Below are positions 43,866-52,500 of a DNA stretch of 64,000 nucleotides, one piece after another. The position numbers and the translations under genes are program-made. The notes beneath the pieces are model-generated. The model had not been told where the DNA came from. It saw only the letters and a program-made list of their open reading frames with translations, and ran no database searches. The first letter of the stretch is position 1. Every line of letters starts with the position of its first letter. The DNA lies in assembly GCF_003952485.1 (NCBI RefSeq), contig NZ_CP034447.1:1426001-1490000 (forward strand), written 5' to 3'. Source of the stretch: Mesorhizobium sp. M1E.F.Ca.ET.045.02.1.1 (GTDB lineage: Bacteria; Pseudomonadota; Alphaproteobacteria; Rhizobiales; Rhizobiaceae).

Positions 43866-45847
43866 CTGTCCCTCCTCGGCGCTTCGCAGTCGACGGCCGG
43901 CGTCCTGAGCGGCAGCGTCATCTTGCAGCAAGGGTAGTAGCCACCCTTGTCCCGGTCGGACTTGCGGTAGAAGCAGAGACCGACATTGACGGTGTCGCCC
44001 GGATTATGGCCGGTGATGTCGATCGTGTAAGGCTTGCCCGGCGCGTGCGACATGGGTGAGGTCACCCCGACGCCGGGCGTCTTGGACAGAGCCTTGATCG
44101 AATCGCCGCCTAAGCCGGCGTGGTCATGGAGATAGAGGTCCGCCTGGAGGCCACGGGGCGTGCAGAAATACTGCACGTCCTCGACATCGAGGCAGGGAGG
44201 CAAATTGCCGGGCGGTGGGAAGTCCGGCGGATAGAAGGGAGGCAGGAAGCCGCCGGGGATTTCCTCATAATAGCCGGCGCGGCCTTCGCACGGACGCCAG
44301 ACCCTGACGTCGCCGACATGGCCTTGGACGTCCGGGTCTTCGAAATAGCCGTCGAAGTCGACGAACCATGAGCCGAAGGGCGGCACATTAGCCGGCTTGA
44401 CCAGCGCGCTCGGAGTGAGCTGCACGCCATGCACGGCGAGCGGCCCACCGGCGGCAAGCCGCTCGGCAAGCTCCGGATTGTCGCGCAACTTGTCGCCGGT
44501 GTTGACGACCGTGTCGGTGCAAACGGTGGTGTCCAGATTGCCTTCGGCATCGTAGCGGTATTGCAGGTCGACGCCGCCGGCCGACTGGCGATTGTCTTGC
44601 GGGAAGCCGATCGCATATTCCTGCGGCGCCTCGACCCAGACCGATTCCGTCGCCGGATCGTCCGGATCCTCGCGCCAGTAGCGGACGACCTCGCCTTTGC
44701 CGGAATCGGCGAAGCGGCTGTAGTCGTAGCGGTTCTCGACCGGGCCGCGCTGGGCTAGATACATGAAGCCCTCGTTGTCGAAGGCGATGTCGGTGACGGC
44801 ATGGTCCTGGTCGGCCTTGACCGTCAGCTCCCAGCGCGGATCGCCGGCGAAGCCTCCGTCGCTCGCAATGCCGACCGACCAGATTTCGGCTTTCTCGCCG
44901 ACGGAATAGTAGAGCCGGCCGCCATGATAGGCGACCGCCCAGACGCGGCGCTCGTCCTGCGTATAACCCCAGGTTCCAGGGTCTTCGCTGTCGAAGGCCG
45001 CGGCCTGGATGTCCATCACGGCGCCGTCGTCGGCGACGGGGGCCAGCCCATGCGCCGGACGCCCGGCAACGCCATGATCGAAGCTGTCGATCAGATTGCC
45101 GTCGGGGTCTATGCGGTGGATCACGCCGTTATCGAGATCGGAGGCAAAGAACTGGCGGTGGGTGGGATCGAAGGCGAGGTTGCCGATGCCGGGCCCGCTG
45201 TTGGTGTCGATGTCGGCGAATTTCGATACGGCTCCGGTGATGCCGTCGATCTTCCAGATCGTGCCCGGTCCGCCGCCGTTTTCGGTGCCGAACTGGCCAT
45301 CCATGAAGGTCGCGCCCGCGGTGCCGCGGCGCTGCCGCTCGGGGCGGCCGTCATCGTCGGCGTCCGGCGTGACGATCTCGATGCCGTGCAGCGAGGTCGC
45401 CGCCGCATAGAGGTTGGGGATGCCCGACGGCACGCCGTCGCGCATGCCGTCATCATAAGTGAGGCCGAACACCTCGCCGATCTGACCCGCCGTCACCTCG
45501 AAGGGCGGCGGCGTGTAGACGAGTTGGCCGGAGGCCGGGCCGCCGAGGCGCGAAACGTCGAAAATGCGCAACGAGGCCTGCGATGTGTCGATGAACGTTT
45601 CGTCGACCGGGTCGACGCCAGGCGGCAAGCCCCCCTCGGGAGAGTCGAAATCGGGAATGACGGTGCCGGGAAAGCCGGTCACCGCCATCGAGCCCGGATA
45701 GATGATTTGTGTTTCCTGGGCCTTTGCCGCGCCGCCGAGCCAAAGGCCGGCGGACAGCGCCAGGGCAAGAACTCCGCCGGTTGTCGTTATCGCGCGGCGC
45801 AGACCGCCGGCGCGAGAAGCCACGAACGAGCCGCGGTCGCAAAACAT
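43862..45847 (-). CDS. Exported beta-propeller-like protein with C-terminal Cys-Cys module
   Basis: 661 residues from ATG 45847, preceded by GGGGGGAG. Signal peptide: RAITTTGGVLALALSAGLWLG...AKAQE. Residues about 70-430 have NHL/propeller character: WKIDGITGAVSKFADI, IGNLAFDPTHRQFFASDL, IHRIDPDGNLIDSF, VWAVAYHGGRLYYSV, VTDIAFDNEGFMYLAQ. A Pro-rich linker (FPPPGNLPPC) leads to a C-terminal module at about 545-655 with CC (YYPCCKMTLP) and flanking single Cys, similar to a module in the downstream protein. The stop overlaps the next start (ATGA), so both are made together. No enzymatic motif was seen. Function unknown. Confidence 0.83.
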   Translation of the reverse strand: MFCDRGSFVASRAGGLRRAITTTGGVLALALSAGLWLGGAAKAQETQIIYPGSMAVTGFPGTVIPDFDSPEGGLPPGVDPVDETFIDTSQASLRIFDVSRLGGPASGQLVYTPPPFEVTAGQIGEVFGLTYDDGMRDGVPSGIPNLYAAATSLHGIEIVTPDADDDGRPERQRRGTAGATFMDGQFGTENGGGPGTIWKIDGITGAVSKFADIDTNSGPGIGNLAFDPTHRQFFASDLDNGVIHRIDPDGNLIDSFDHGVAGRPAHGLAPVADDGAVMDIQAAAFDSEDPGTWGYTQDERRVWAVAYHGGRLYYSVGEKAEIWSVGIASDGGFAGDPRWELTVKADQDHAVTDIAFDNEGFMYLAQRGPVENRYDYSRFADSGKGEVVRYWREDPDDPATESVWVEAPQEYAIGFPQDNRQSAGGVDLQYRYDAEGNLDTTVCTDTVVNTGDKLRDNPELAERLAAGGPLAVHGVQLTPSALVKPANVPPFGSWFVDFDGYFEDPDVQGHVGDVRVWRPCEGRAGYYEEIPGGFLPPFYPPDFPPPGNLPPCLDVEDVQYFCTPRGLQADLYLHDHAGLGGDSIKALSKTPGVGVTSPMSHAPGKPYTIDITGHNPGDTVNVGLCFYRKSDRDKGGYYPCCKMTLPLRTPAVDCEAPRRDR

Positions 45848-46218
45848 TGAACTCCCCCCGAAGTCGTCGGAAGAACCATCCGTTTTCGCCGCGCATATCA
45901 GGGCAAGGCGCGGCGTTCCGGCTCGTTCGTCCCTGAAATAATTGTCTGTTTTCCGCTTGGTCACGATACGACGGCTGCCTGGCAGGGTCAACGGAATCAG
46001 CCGAAAGCCCAGCGCATCGACCTCGTCCCGAAGACGGTGGCCGCGCTGGACTCCTGTTGCTCCCGGAGACCACCAAGTCTCAGGGTTTCTGCTCATTGGG
46101 GCTTTCCTTTCCGGCCCGCACCATGGCGGTGCCTGGTCGTCAGTCGCGAGCTGACGCGGAAAGGTTCAATGCGAGAGGCGCGCCGGGACGGAGGCGCTGT
46201 CTTTACAGCCCGACAAGA
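45848..46218. other. 371-bp region upstream of the exported-protein operon
   Basis: It lies between the start of the propeller-like gene and the stop of the esterase gene, both leftward, and must hold the promoter of the two-gene exported-protein operon. An AT-rich patch at 45937-45948 (aataattgtctg) could be a -10 region. I see no gene, terminator hairpin or repeat here. Confidence 0.4.
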
Positions 46219-47160
46219 TCACCAGATCCAGTCGCCCTTGCCGAGTGTGGACACCGCCTCGACGATGCGGGTGAAGCTGGCTCGCGCCCGGCCGACCGTA
46301 TGCCGGGCCCTCAGATAGCCGTGCACCAGCCCCGGTTCCTCGAACCAGTAGGCATGCCCACCGGCTGCGATGACGTGGTCGCGATAGGCCTCGCCGTCGG
46401 AGGACAGCGGGTCGCATTGGGCGGTGATCAGCACCGTGGGCGGCAGGTAGGCGAAATTGGCATCGGCGAGCGGATACAGGGTGATGTCGCCGGTGCGGTC
46501 GACGCCGCCGGTGCGAATGCTCAGGTAGAACTTGGTATCGCGCGCGGTCAGCATCGGCGCCTCGGCATGCGTCACATAGGAGCCGCGAGAGCGGTCGCCG
46601 CCGAGGCTGGGATAGATCAGCACCTGGCCGATCGGCTTCTTGATGTGGCCGCGCGTGGCATGAGCGACGGCGGCGCAGAGATTGCCGCCGGCGCTGTCGC
46701 CGCAAAGCAGGACCGGGCAATCGTAAGTCCCTGCCGCCCACTCGTAGGCGTCCATGACATCGTCGAAGGCGGCCGGATGCAGATGTTCCGGCGCCAGCCG
46801 GTAGTCGACCGACACCACCTCGTAGCCGGTGCGCGCGCAAAGCTCGGCGCAGACATCGTCATGACTGTCCAGCCCGCCGAGGATGAAGCCGCCGCCATGG
46901 ACATAGAGCACCATGGCGCTCTTGTCCGGCGCCGCAGTGCTATAGATGCGGATCGGAATGCTGTCGGTCGGCGTGGCTATTGCCGTCGTTTCCGCCGTCA
47001 CGCCTTGCGGGTAGCCGGCGAAGAACTCGCGGCACATCCGGTCGTAGATGGCGCGCTGCTCGCCCATCGTGTAGTCGATCGTGTCCGGCGGGTAATAGGA
47101 ATTGGTCTTCTCGATGAAGGCCCAGGTCTCGGCGTCGATCAGGGTTTTGTAGTCGGTCAT
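46219..47160 (-). CDS. Alpha/beta-hydrolase, hormone-sensitive-lipase family
   Basis: 313 residues from ATG 47160 with AAGGAG five bases upstream; the in-frame GTG at 47166 lies inside that site. Oxyanion-hole YVHGGGFILGG near 88, nucleophile GDSAGGN near 157, catalytic Asp in CDPLSSDG near 255 and His in VHGYLR near 285, so the triad is complete. The family hydrolyses short acyl esters. It is the last leftward gene after the carnitine operon, separated from caiD-like by a palindromic repeat. It could cleave acyl-carnitine or another ester before carnitine breakdown; this is only positional. Confidence 0.87.
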   Translation of the reverse strand: MTDYKTLIDAETWAFIEKTNSYYPPDTIDYTMGEQRAIYDRMCREFFAGYPQGVTAETTAIATPTDSIPIRIYSTAAPDKSAMVLYVHGGGFILGGLDSHDDVCAELCARTGYEVVSVDYRLAPEHLHPAAFDDVMDAYEWAAGTYDCPVLLCGDSAGGNLCAAVAHATRGHIKKPIGQVLIYPSLGGDRSRGSYVTHAEAPMLTARDTKFYLSIRTGGVDRTGDITLYPLADANFAYLPPTVLITAQCDPLSSDGEAYRDHVIAAGGHAYWFEEPGLVHGYLRARHTVGRARASFTRIVEAVSTLGKGDWIW

Positions 47161-47170
47161 CGGCACTCCT

Positions 47171-47277
47171 TACCTCCCCCTCGATGGGGGAGATCGCCGC
47201 GGAGCGGCGGGTGGGGGTGGCGGCGCTTCACCCCGCCCCGGACCTTCGGTCCGACCCCCCCCATCGAGGGGAGGGTA
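47171..47277. repeat. Long intergenic palindrome, short-spacer copy
   Basis: tacctccccctcgatgggg-gagatcgccgcggagcggcgg-gtgggggtgg (from 47171) is nearly the reverse complement of ccccgccccggaccttcggtccgac-ccccccatcgaggggagggta (to 47277), with only about ten bases between arms. Same subtype as 27.6 kb. It lies between the enoyl-CoA hydratase and esterase genes. Confidence 0.83.
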
Positions 47278-47284
47278 AGCGGCG

Positions 47285-48067
47285 TCATTTCCCCTTCCAC
47301 ATCGGATTGCGTTTCTCCGCAAACGCCCGGAACCCTTCCATATTATCCTCCGAGCCGTAGAGAATATCGACCGTCGGCAGCTGCCGGCGGGTCACCTTGT
47401 TCATCGCATCCTGGAAGGTCAGCGCTTCGGCCACCCGCGCCGTCTCCTTGATCGCGGCGAAGACCAGCGGCGGGCCGCTGGCAAGCAACCGTGCAATCTC
47501 CCAGACGCGGTCCTCGAGCTTCTCCTTGGGCAGCACTTCGTTGACCAGGCCCCAGCGGTGCGCTTCCGCCACGTCCATCCAGCGGCCGGTGAACAACAGG
47601 TCCATGGCGATATGGTAGGGAATGCGCTTCGGCAGCTTGATGGTGGCGGCGTCGGCAAGCGTGCCGGCGCGGATCTCGGGCAGCGCGAAGGAGGAATGGT
47701 CCGAGGCGTAGATCAAGTCGCAGGAGAGCGCCAGCTCGAAGCCGCCGCCCACCGCCATGCCGTTGACGCAGGCGATCACCGGCTTGTTCAAGTCGCGCAA
47801 CTCCTGCAGCCCGGCGAAGCCGCCGACGCCATAATCACCGTCGACCGCATCGCCGGCGGCCGCCGCCTTCAGGTCCCAGCCGGCGCTGAAGAACTTGTCG
47901 CCGGCCGTCTTGACGATGGCGACGCGCAAGCCGGGATCGTCGCGGAACGCCTTGAACGTCTCGCCCATCAGCCGCGACGTCTTGAGGTCGATGGCGTTGG
48001 CCTTCGGCCGGTCGAGCGTGACTTCCAGGATGGTGTCTTCGCGGCGGGTGGTGATGACGTCAGCCAT
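47285..48067 (-). CDS. Enoyl-CoA hydratase/isomerase family protein (CaiD-like)
   Basis: 260 residues from ATG 48067; it overlaps the upstream ligase stop by eight bases. Crotonase landmarks: KFFSAGWDLKAAA near 58-70 (oxyanion hole), VNGMAVGGGFELALSCDLIYAS near 100, and FALPEIRAGTLADAA near 125 with the catalytic-Glu position. CaiD hydrates crotonobetainyl-CoA to carnitinyl-CoA. The neighbouring carnitine dehydrogenase and acyl-CoA dehydrogenase support a similar role here, but the exact acyl-CoA is not proven by sequence. Confidence 0.87.
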   Translation of the reverse strand: MADVITTRREDTILEVTLDRPKANAIDLKTSRLMGETFKAFRDDPGLRVAIVKTAGDKFFSAGWDLKAAAAGDAVDGDYGVGGFAGLQELRDLNKPVIACVNGMAVGGGFELALSCDLIYASDHSSFALPEIRAGTLADAATIKLPKRIPYHIAMDLLFTGRWMDVAEAHRWGLVNEVLPKEKLEDRVWEIARLLASGPPLVFAAIKETARVAEALTFQDAMNKVTRRQLPTVDILYGSEDNMEGFRAFAEKRNPMWKGK

Positions 48068-50144
48068 TCTTCTTTTCTCCAAGCACCAGCAGGGCGTCCG
48101 CAATCCAGGCGCCCTTGCCTTCGGCGCAGACGATCAGCGGGTTGATGTCGAGCTCTTCGATCTCGCCTTCGTTCTTCTGCACGAAGTCGGCAATGCCGGC
48201 GATGGCATCGATGGCGGCCGCGACGTCGGCCTTGGGCCGGCCGCGATAGCCTTCGAGCAGAGGGTAGAGCCTCAGGCCGCGCAGCGCCGCCTCGATGTCG
48301 TCGCGCGTGGCCGGCAGCATCAGGGTGACGCTGTCGCGCAGCAGCTCAACCAGCACGCCGCCAGTGCCGAGCGTCATCACTGCACCGAACATCGGATCGC
48401 GGGTGAAGCCGACGATCAGCTCGGCAACGCCGTCGCGCACCATGCGCTCGGCATAAAGCCCGGTGCCGAGCGGCAGGAGGTCATGCGCCGCATTGCTGAC
48501 GGATTCGGCATCCTTGAGGTTCAGCCGCACCGCGCCGACTTCCGACTTGTGCGTGACGCCGAGCGCCTTGAGCGCCACCGGAAAACCGAGAGCCATCGAC
48601 GAGATCACCGCCTCGACCGCGTTGGCGGCACGCTCGCCCTTCGGCACCGGCAGGCCGGCCTCGATCAGACGCGCTTTGGCCTCGGCCTCGTCGGGCGTGA
48701 CATGATCTCCGTCCGTCGCACCGGCGGCAGACGTGTCGACCGGCTGCGCCTGCGGCTCCCGCCAGGCCCAGCCGATGAAGGCCGCCGCCTGGGCGGCGTC
48801 CATGGCTTCCGAAATGCCGAACAGCGGCACCATGCCGCGCGCCATCAGGCCTGCGGTGTATTCCTCCGGCAGGTTCTCGGGCAGCGAGGAGACGATCGCG
48901 CCCTGTGCCCTGTTGGTCTTCAGCGCCGCCTCGAAGGCGCGCAGCGTCGCCCACCAATCGGTGTCCGAGCAGCGGTCGGGACGCGGGAAGTCGAGCACCA
49001 GCATGTTGAGGTCGAAGCCGCCCGACACCATGGCGGTGAAGGTGGCCGTCATCGCCGGCTCGTTGTTCCAGATGAAGGTGTGGTAGTCGAGCGGATTGGC
49101 GACCGCGACCAGCGGCCCGAGCGTCGATTTGACATGGGCGCGGTGCTCTGAGGTCAGTGTCGGGAAATGCACCCAGCGCCCTTCGGCGCTGTCGGCCATC
49201 ACGGAAGCCTCGCCGCCCGAACAGCTCATCGACGACAATTTGTAGCCGGGCAACGGCCCGGTGATGTGCAAGAGCTTCAGCGCCTCGATGAAGGCCGGAA
49301 TGGAATCGACGCGCGCGATGCCGAGCCGCTTCAGGAAGGCGCCGGAGGCAGCATCGGAACCGGCGAGTGAGGCCGTGTGCGACACCGTCGCCTGCCGTGC
49401 CTGTTCCGAGCGACCGACCTTCATCGCGATGATCGGCTTCTTCAGCTCACGCGCTCTCGCCGCCAGCATCTCGAAGCCGGCTACGGAGTCGAAGGCTTCG
49501 ATATGCAGGCCGAGCGATGTGACGCGCTCGTCCTCGATCAGGCCGAGCGCCATTTCCGAAAGGCCGGTCTGCGCCTGGTTGCCGGCCGTCATCAGGAAGG
49601 CGATCGGCAGGCCGCGTTTCTGCATCGTCATGTTGATGGCGATGTTGGACGACTGGGTGATGATGGCGACACCCTTGCCGCCTTCCGGCAGCCTGATGCC
49701 GCCATGTTGGTCTGGCCACAAAAGCGCGCCGTCGGCATAGTTGATCAGGCCATAGCAATTCGGGCCGATGATTGGCATCTCGCCGGCGGCGCCAACGAGT
49801 TCGGCCTGCAGCCGTTCGCCGTCCTCGTCATAGGCCTCGGTCTCGAGGAAGCCGGCGGCAAAGCAGACGGCGCCGCCGGCGCCGCGCTCGGCCAGCGCCT
49901 TGACGACTTCGATGGTGAGATGCCGGTTGACGCCGACGAAGGCGGCGTCCGGCGCTCCGGGCAGATCGGCGACGGAGCGGTAGGCCTTGCAGCCGGCGAA
50001 CTCGTCCTTCGTCGGGTGCACCGGCCAGATTTTGCCGGCAAAGCCCATCTTGATCGACTGCGCGACGACGGCGGCGGCCTGCGCCCCGCCGAACACGGCG
50101 ATCGATTTCGGGCGCAGGAGGCGTTCGAGTTTATGCATGGTCAT
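48060..50144 (-). CDS. Acetate--CoA ligase family protein (NDP-forming, fused alpha-beta)
   Basis: 694 residues; MTMHKL or MHKL start. The CoA-binding domain starts with KSIAVFGGAQAAA, contains IIGPNCYGLINY near 135 and the phosphohistidine candidate ATVSHTASLAGSDAA near 255. The C-terminal 230 residues are an ATP-grasp domain (FPVALKALGVTHKSEVGAVRLNL). Such enzymes interconvert acyl-CoA plus NDP and Pi with acid, CoA and NTP. In the operon it could activate gamma-butyrobetaine/crotonobetaine or recover ATP from a CoA thioester such as betainyl-CoA. Confidence 0.87.
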   Translation of the reverse strand: MTMHKLERLLRPKSIAVFGGAQAAAVVAQSIKMGFAGKIWPVHPTKDEFAGCKAYRSVADLPGAPDAAFVGVNRHLTIEVVKALAERGAGGAVCFAAGFLETEAYDEDGERLQAELVGAAGEMPIIGPNCYGLINYADGALLWPDQHGGIRLPEGGKGVAIITQSSNIAINMTMQKRGLPIAFLMTAGNQAQTGLSEMALGLIEDERVTSLGLHIEAFDSVAGFEMLAARARELKKPIIAMKVGRSEQARQATVSHTASLAGSDAASGAFLKRLGIARVDSIPAFIEALKLLHITGPLPGYKLSSMSCSGGEASVMADSAEGRWVHFPTLTSEHRAHVKSTLGPLVAVANPLDYHTFIWNNEPAMTATFTAMVSGGFDLNMLVLDFPRPDRCSDTDWWATLRAFEAALKTNRAQGAIVSSLPENLPEEYTAGLMARGMVPLFGISEAMDAAQAAAFIGWAWREPQAQPVDTSAAGATDGDHVTPDEAEAKARLIEAGLPVPKGERAANAVEAVISSMALGFPVALKALGVTHKSEVGAVRLNLKDAESVSNAAHDLLPLGTGLYAERMVRDGVAELIVGFTRDPMFGAVMTLGTGGVLVELLRDSVTLMLPATRDDIEAALRGLRLYPLLEGYRGRPKADVAAAIDAIAGIADFVQKNEGEIEELDINPLIVCAEGKGAWIADALLVLGEKKNG

Positions 50145-50154
50145 CTTTTCGTTT

Positions 50155-50203
50155 GAGCACGATCTTTTCCGAAACCGGGGCCCGGTTTCGGGCGATCATG
50201 CTC
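50155..50203. repeat. Palindrome between acyl-CoA dehydrogenase and ligase genes
   Basis: GAGC-A-CGATC...CGAAACCGGG pairs with CCCGGTTTCG...CGATCATGCTC, a stem of about 22 bp with little loop, filling the gap inside the carnitine operon and touching the acyl-CoA dehydrogenase stop. It resembles the gaaccggtttcggg half of the 38.2-kb element. It may tune expression of downstream genes. Confidence 0.7.
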
Positions 50204-51366
50204 TAAGCCCCGAACGGGCGCAGCAACGCCCGCGAAATAATATGTCGCTGAATCTCCGAAGTGCCTTCCCAGATGCGCTCGACGCGCGCGTCGCGCCAGA
50301 TGCGTTCCAGCGGCAGGTCGTCCATCAGCCCCATGCCGCCATGGATCTGGATGGCTTCGTCGGCAACGAAAGCCAGCATCTCGGTGGCCTTCAGCTTGGC
50401 CATCGCCATGTCCTGGTCGGTGACGGTGCCCTGATCGTACTTCCAGCCGGCTTCGAACACCATCAAATCGGCCGCCTTCAGTTCCGTCGCCATGTCGGCG
50501 AGCTTGAACGACACGCCCTGGAACTTGCCGATCTGCTGGCCGAACTGCTGGCGCTGCGCGGCATATTCGATAGCGTGCGAAAGCGCGCGCTCGGCGCGGC
50601 CGAGGCAGGTGGCGCCGACCTGCAGGCGGGTGGCACCGAGCCAGGAGTTGGCGACCTCGAAGCCCTTGTGCACTTCGCCAAGCACTTGGCTCGCCGGCAG
50701 TCGGCAGTCGTCGAATTCGAGGATCGAGTTGGTGTAGCCGCGGTGCGAGACATTGCGGTAGCCGTCGCGCACCGTAAAACCCTTGGTGCCCTTGTCGACG
50801 AAGAAGGCGGTGATCTTCTTGCGCTTGCCGCGCGGTGAATCCTCCTCGCCCGAAGCCATGAAGACGATGGCAAAGTCGGCGATGTCGGCATGGCTGATGA
50901 AGTGCTTGGTGCCGTTGAGCACCCAGTCCGAGCCGTCCTGAACGGCGGTGGCCTTCATGCCGCGCAGATCGGAACCGGCGCCGGGCTCGGTCATCGCCAG
51001 GCAATCCCATTTCTCGCCGCGGATGCAGGGAAAGAGATACTTTTCCCGCTGCTCCGGCGTGCCGGCAAGCAGGATGTTGGACGGACGCGCGACACAGGTC
51101 CAGTGCAGCGCGTAATTGGCGCGGCCGAGCTCCTTCTCGTAGAGCAGCCAGCTCACCGTATCGAGGCCGGCGCCGCCGACATCGGCCGGCATGTTGGCCG
51201 CATAAAGCCCGGCTGCGATCGCCTTGGCCTTCAGCTCGTCGATCAGCTCGCGGCGCAGCTCGCCGGTGCGTTCCACCTCGCGCTCATGCGGATAAAGCTC
51301 GTTCTCGACGAAGGCGCGCGTCGTCTCGACGATGAGCTTTTGTTCTTCCGAAAGACCGAAATGCAT
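50203..51366 (-). CDS. Acyl-CoA dehydrogenase (CaiA-like)
   Basis: 387 residues. N-terminal LSEEQKLIVETTRAFVENELYP, the FAD block CLAMTEPGAGSDLRGMKATA near 130, HADIADFAIVFM, and the C-terminal RIWEGTSEIQRHIISRALLRP. It resembles crotonobetainyl-CoA reductase/gamma-butyrobetainyl-CoA dehydrogenase more than short-chain degraders, by context. The dehydrogenation would link gamma-butyrobetainyl-CoA to crotonobetainyl-CoA before hydration by the CaiD-like protein. Four bases separate it from the carnitine dehydrogenase gene upstream. Confidence 0.9.
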   Translation of the reverse strand: MHFGLSEEQKLIVETTRAFVENELYPHEREVERTGELRRELIDELKAKAIAAGLYAANMPADVGGAGLDTVSWLLYEKELGRANYALHWTCVARPSNILLAGTPEQREKYLFPCIRGEKWDCLAMTEPGAGSDLRGMKATAVQDGSDWVLNGTKHFISHADIADFAIVFMASGEEDSPRGKRKKITAFFVDKGTKGFTVRDGYRNVSHRGYTNSILEFDDCRLPASQVLGEVHKGFEVANSWLGATRLQVGATCLGRAERALSHAIEYAAQRQQFGQQIGKFQGVSFKLADMATELKAADLMVFEAGWKYDQGTVTDQDMAMAKLKATEMLAFVADEAIQIHGGMGLMDDLPLERIWRDARVERIWEGTSEIQRHIISRALLRPFGA

Positions 51367-51370
51367 CGCC

Positions 51371-52498
51371 TCAGCCCTTCTTTTTGCCGCTCTTCTTCGC
51401 CTTGCCGGCCTTTGCGGGCTTATCGGCTTTTGCCGGCTTGGCTGCCTTCTTCGCCGGCCTGGCGGCCTTCACTTTCTCCGCTTTGGCGGCCGGTTTCGCC
51501 GCCAGCTTGGCGAGCTGTTTCGTATAATCTTTGTGCAACGCGCCAGCGCCCCAGCCCTTGCCCTTGTTCTGCTTCGACAGGGCTTCCATGATCGCGACCA
51601 GATTGTCGTCGCGGATCTTTTCCAGCTCGCGGATCGACAGCCCATTCGCCTGCTCGTCGGACTGCGTGGCGATCAGGTCGACCAGTTCGTCGTTGAATTC
51701 GGGCACGTCCATCAGCTTGGTCCACGGCCATTTCAGGCAGGGTCCGAACTGCGCCATGAAATGGCGCATGCCGGCCTCGCCGCCGGCGACGCGATAGACC
51801 TGGAACATGCCCATCTGCGCCCAGCGCAGGCCGAAGGAATAGCGCATGATGTCGTCGAGTTCCTCGACGGTGCAGATGCCGTCCTTGACCAGCCACAGCG
51901 CCTCGCGCCAGGCGGCTTCGAGCAGGCGGTCGCCGACGAAGGCTTCGATCTCCTTGCGCACCACCACCGGCTTCATGCCGATCGAGGCGTAGAGCTCCTT
52001 GGCGACCTCGATCGCTTCGGGAAAAGTCTGCGCGCCGCCGACGATCTCGACCAGCGGCAGAAGATAAACCGGGTTGAACGGATGGCCGACGACCAGCCGC
52101 TCGGGATGCTTCTTCATCGCCACCTGCATGTCGGTCGGCTTGATGCCGGAAGTGGACGAGCCGACGATGGCGTTGGCCGGCGCGTGCAGGTCGATCTCGG
52201 CCAGCACCCTGTGCTTGAGGTCGAGCCGCTCCGGCACGCTCTCCTGGATGAAGTCGGCATCCGCCACCGCTTCGGCGATGGTCTTGGCAAAGGTGAGCTT
52301 GCCTTCCTTGGGCAGGCCGCCGGGCAGCATCTGCTTGTAGGCGCGGCGCGCGCCTTTCATCACCTCGCCCACTTTACGCGACGCTTCGGGATCCGGATCG
52401 AAGATCGATACGTCGATGCCGTTCAAGAGCAGCCGCGCCACCCAGCCGGCGCCGATGACGCCGCCGCCGATGGCGGCCGCCTTGTTGATGATGCTCAT
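51371..52498 (-). CDS. lcdH: L-carnitine dehydrogenase with Lys/Ala-rich C-terminal tail
   Basis: 375 residues from ATG 52498. NAD-binding AAIGGGVIGAGWVARLL near 8-23, STSGIKPTDMQ, the catalytic-His block GHPFNPVYLLPLVEIVGG near 140 and EIEAFVGDRLLEAAWREAL. The family oxidises L-carnitine to 3-dehydrocarnitine with NAD+. After residue about 320 the chain becomes a low-complexity tail of AKPAAKAEK, PAKKAAKPAKA and KKSGKKKG type, some 45 residues. In several rhizobial and other homologues a thioesterase domain follows the dehydrogenase; it is absent here. Two bases separate it from the HD gene upstream. Confidence 0.88.
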   Translation of the reverse strand: MSIINKAAAIGGGVIGAGWVARLLLNGIDVSIFDPDPEASRKVGEVMKGARRAYKQMLPGGLPKEGKLTFAKTIAEAVADADFIQESVPERLDLKHRVLAEIDLHAPANAIVGSSTSGIKPTDMQVAMKKHPERLVVGHPFNPVYLLPLVEIVGGAQTFPEAIEVAKELYASIGMKPVVVRKEIEAFVGDRLLEAAWREALWLVKDGICTVEELDDIMRYSFGLRWAQMGMFQVYRVAGGEAGMRHFMAQFGPCLKWPWTKLMDVPEFNDELVDLIATQSDEQANGLSIRELEKIRDDNLVAIMEALSKQNKGKGWGAGALHKDYTKQLAKLAAKPAAKAEKVKAARPAKKAAKPAKADKPAKAGKAKKSGKKKG

Positions 52499-52500
52499 GG

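Noticed and set aside
46057..47451. A 464-codon plus-strand frame across the esterase gene
   Set aside because: It is opposite a gene with a complete hydrolase triad and runs into a palindrome; low-complexity translation.
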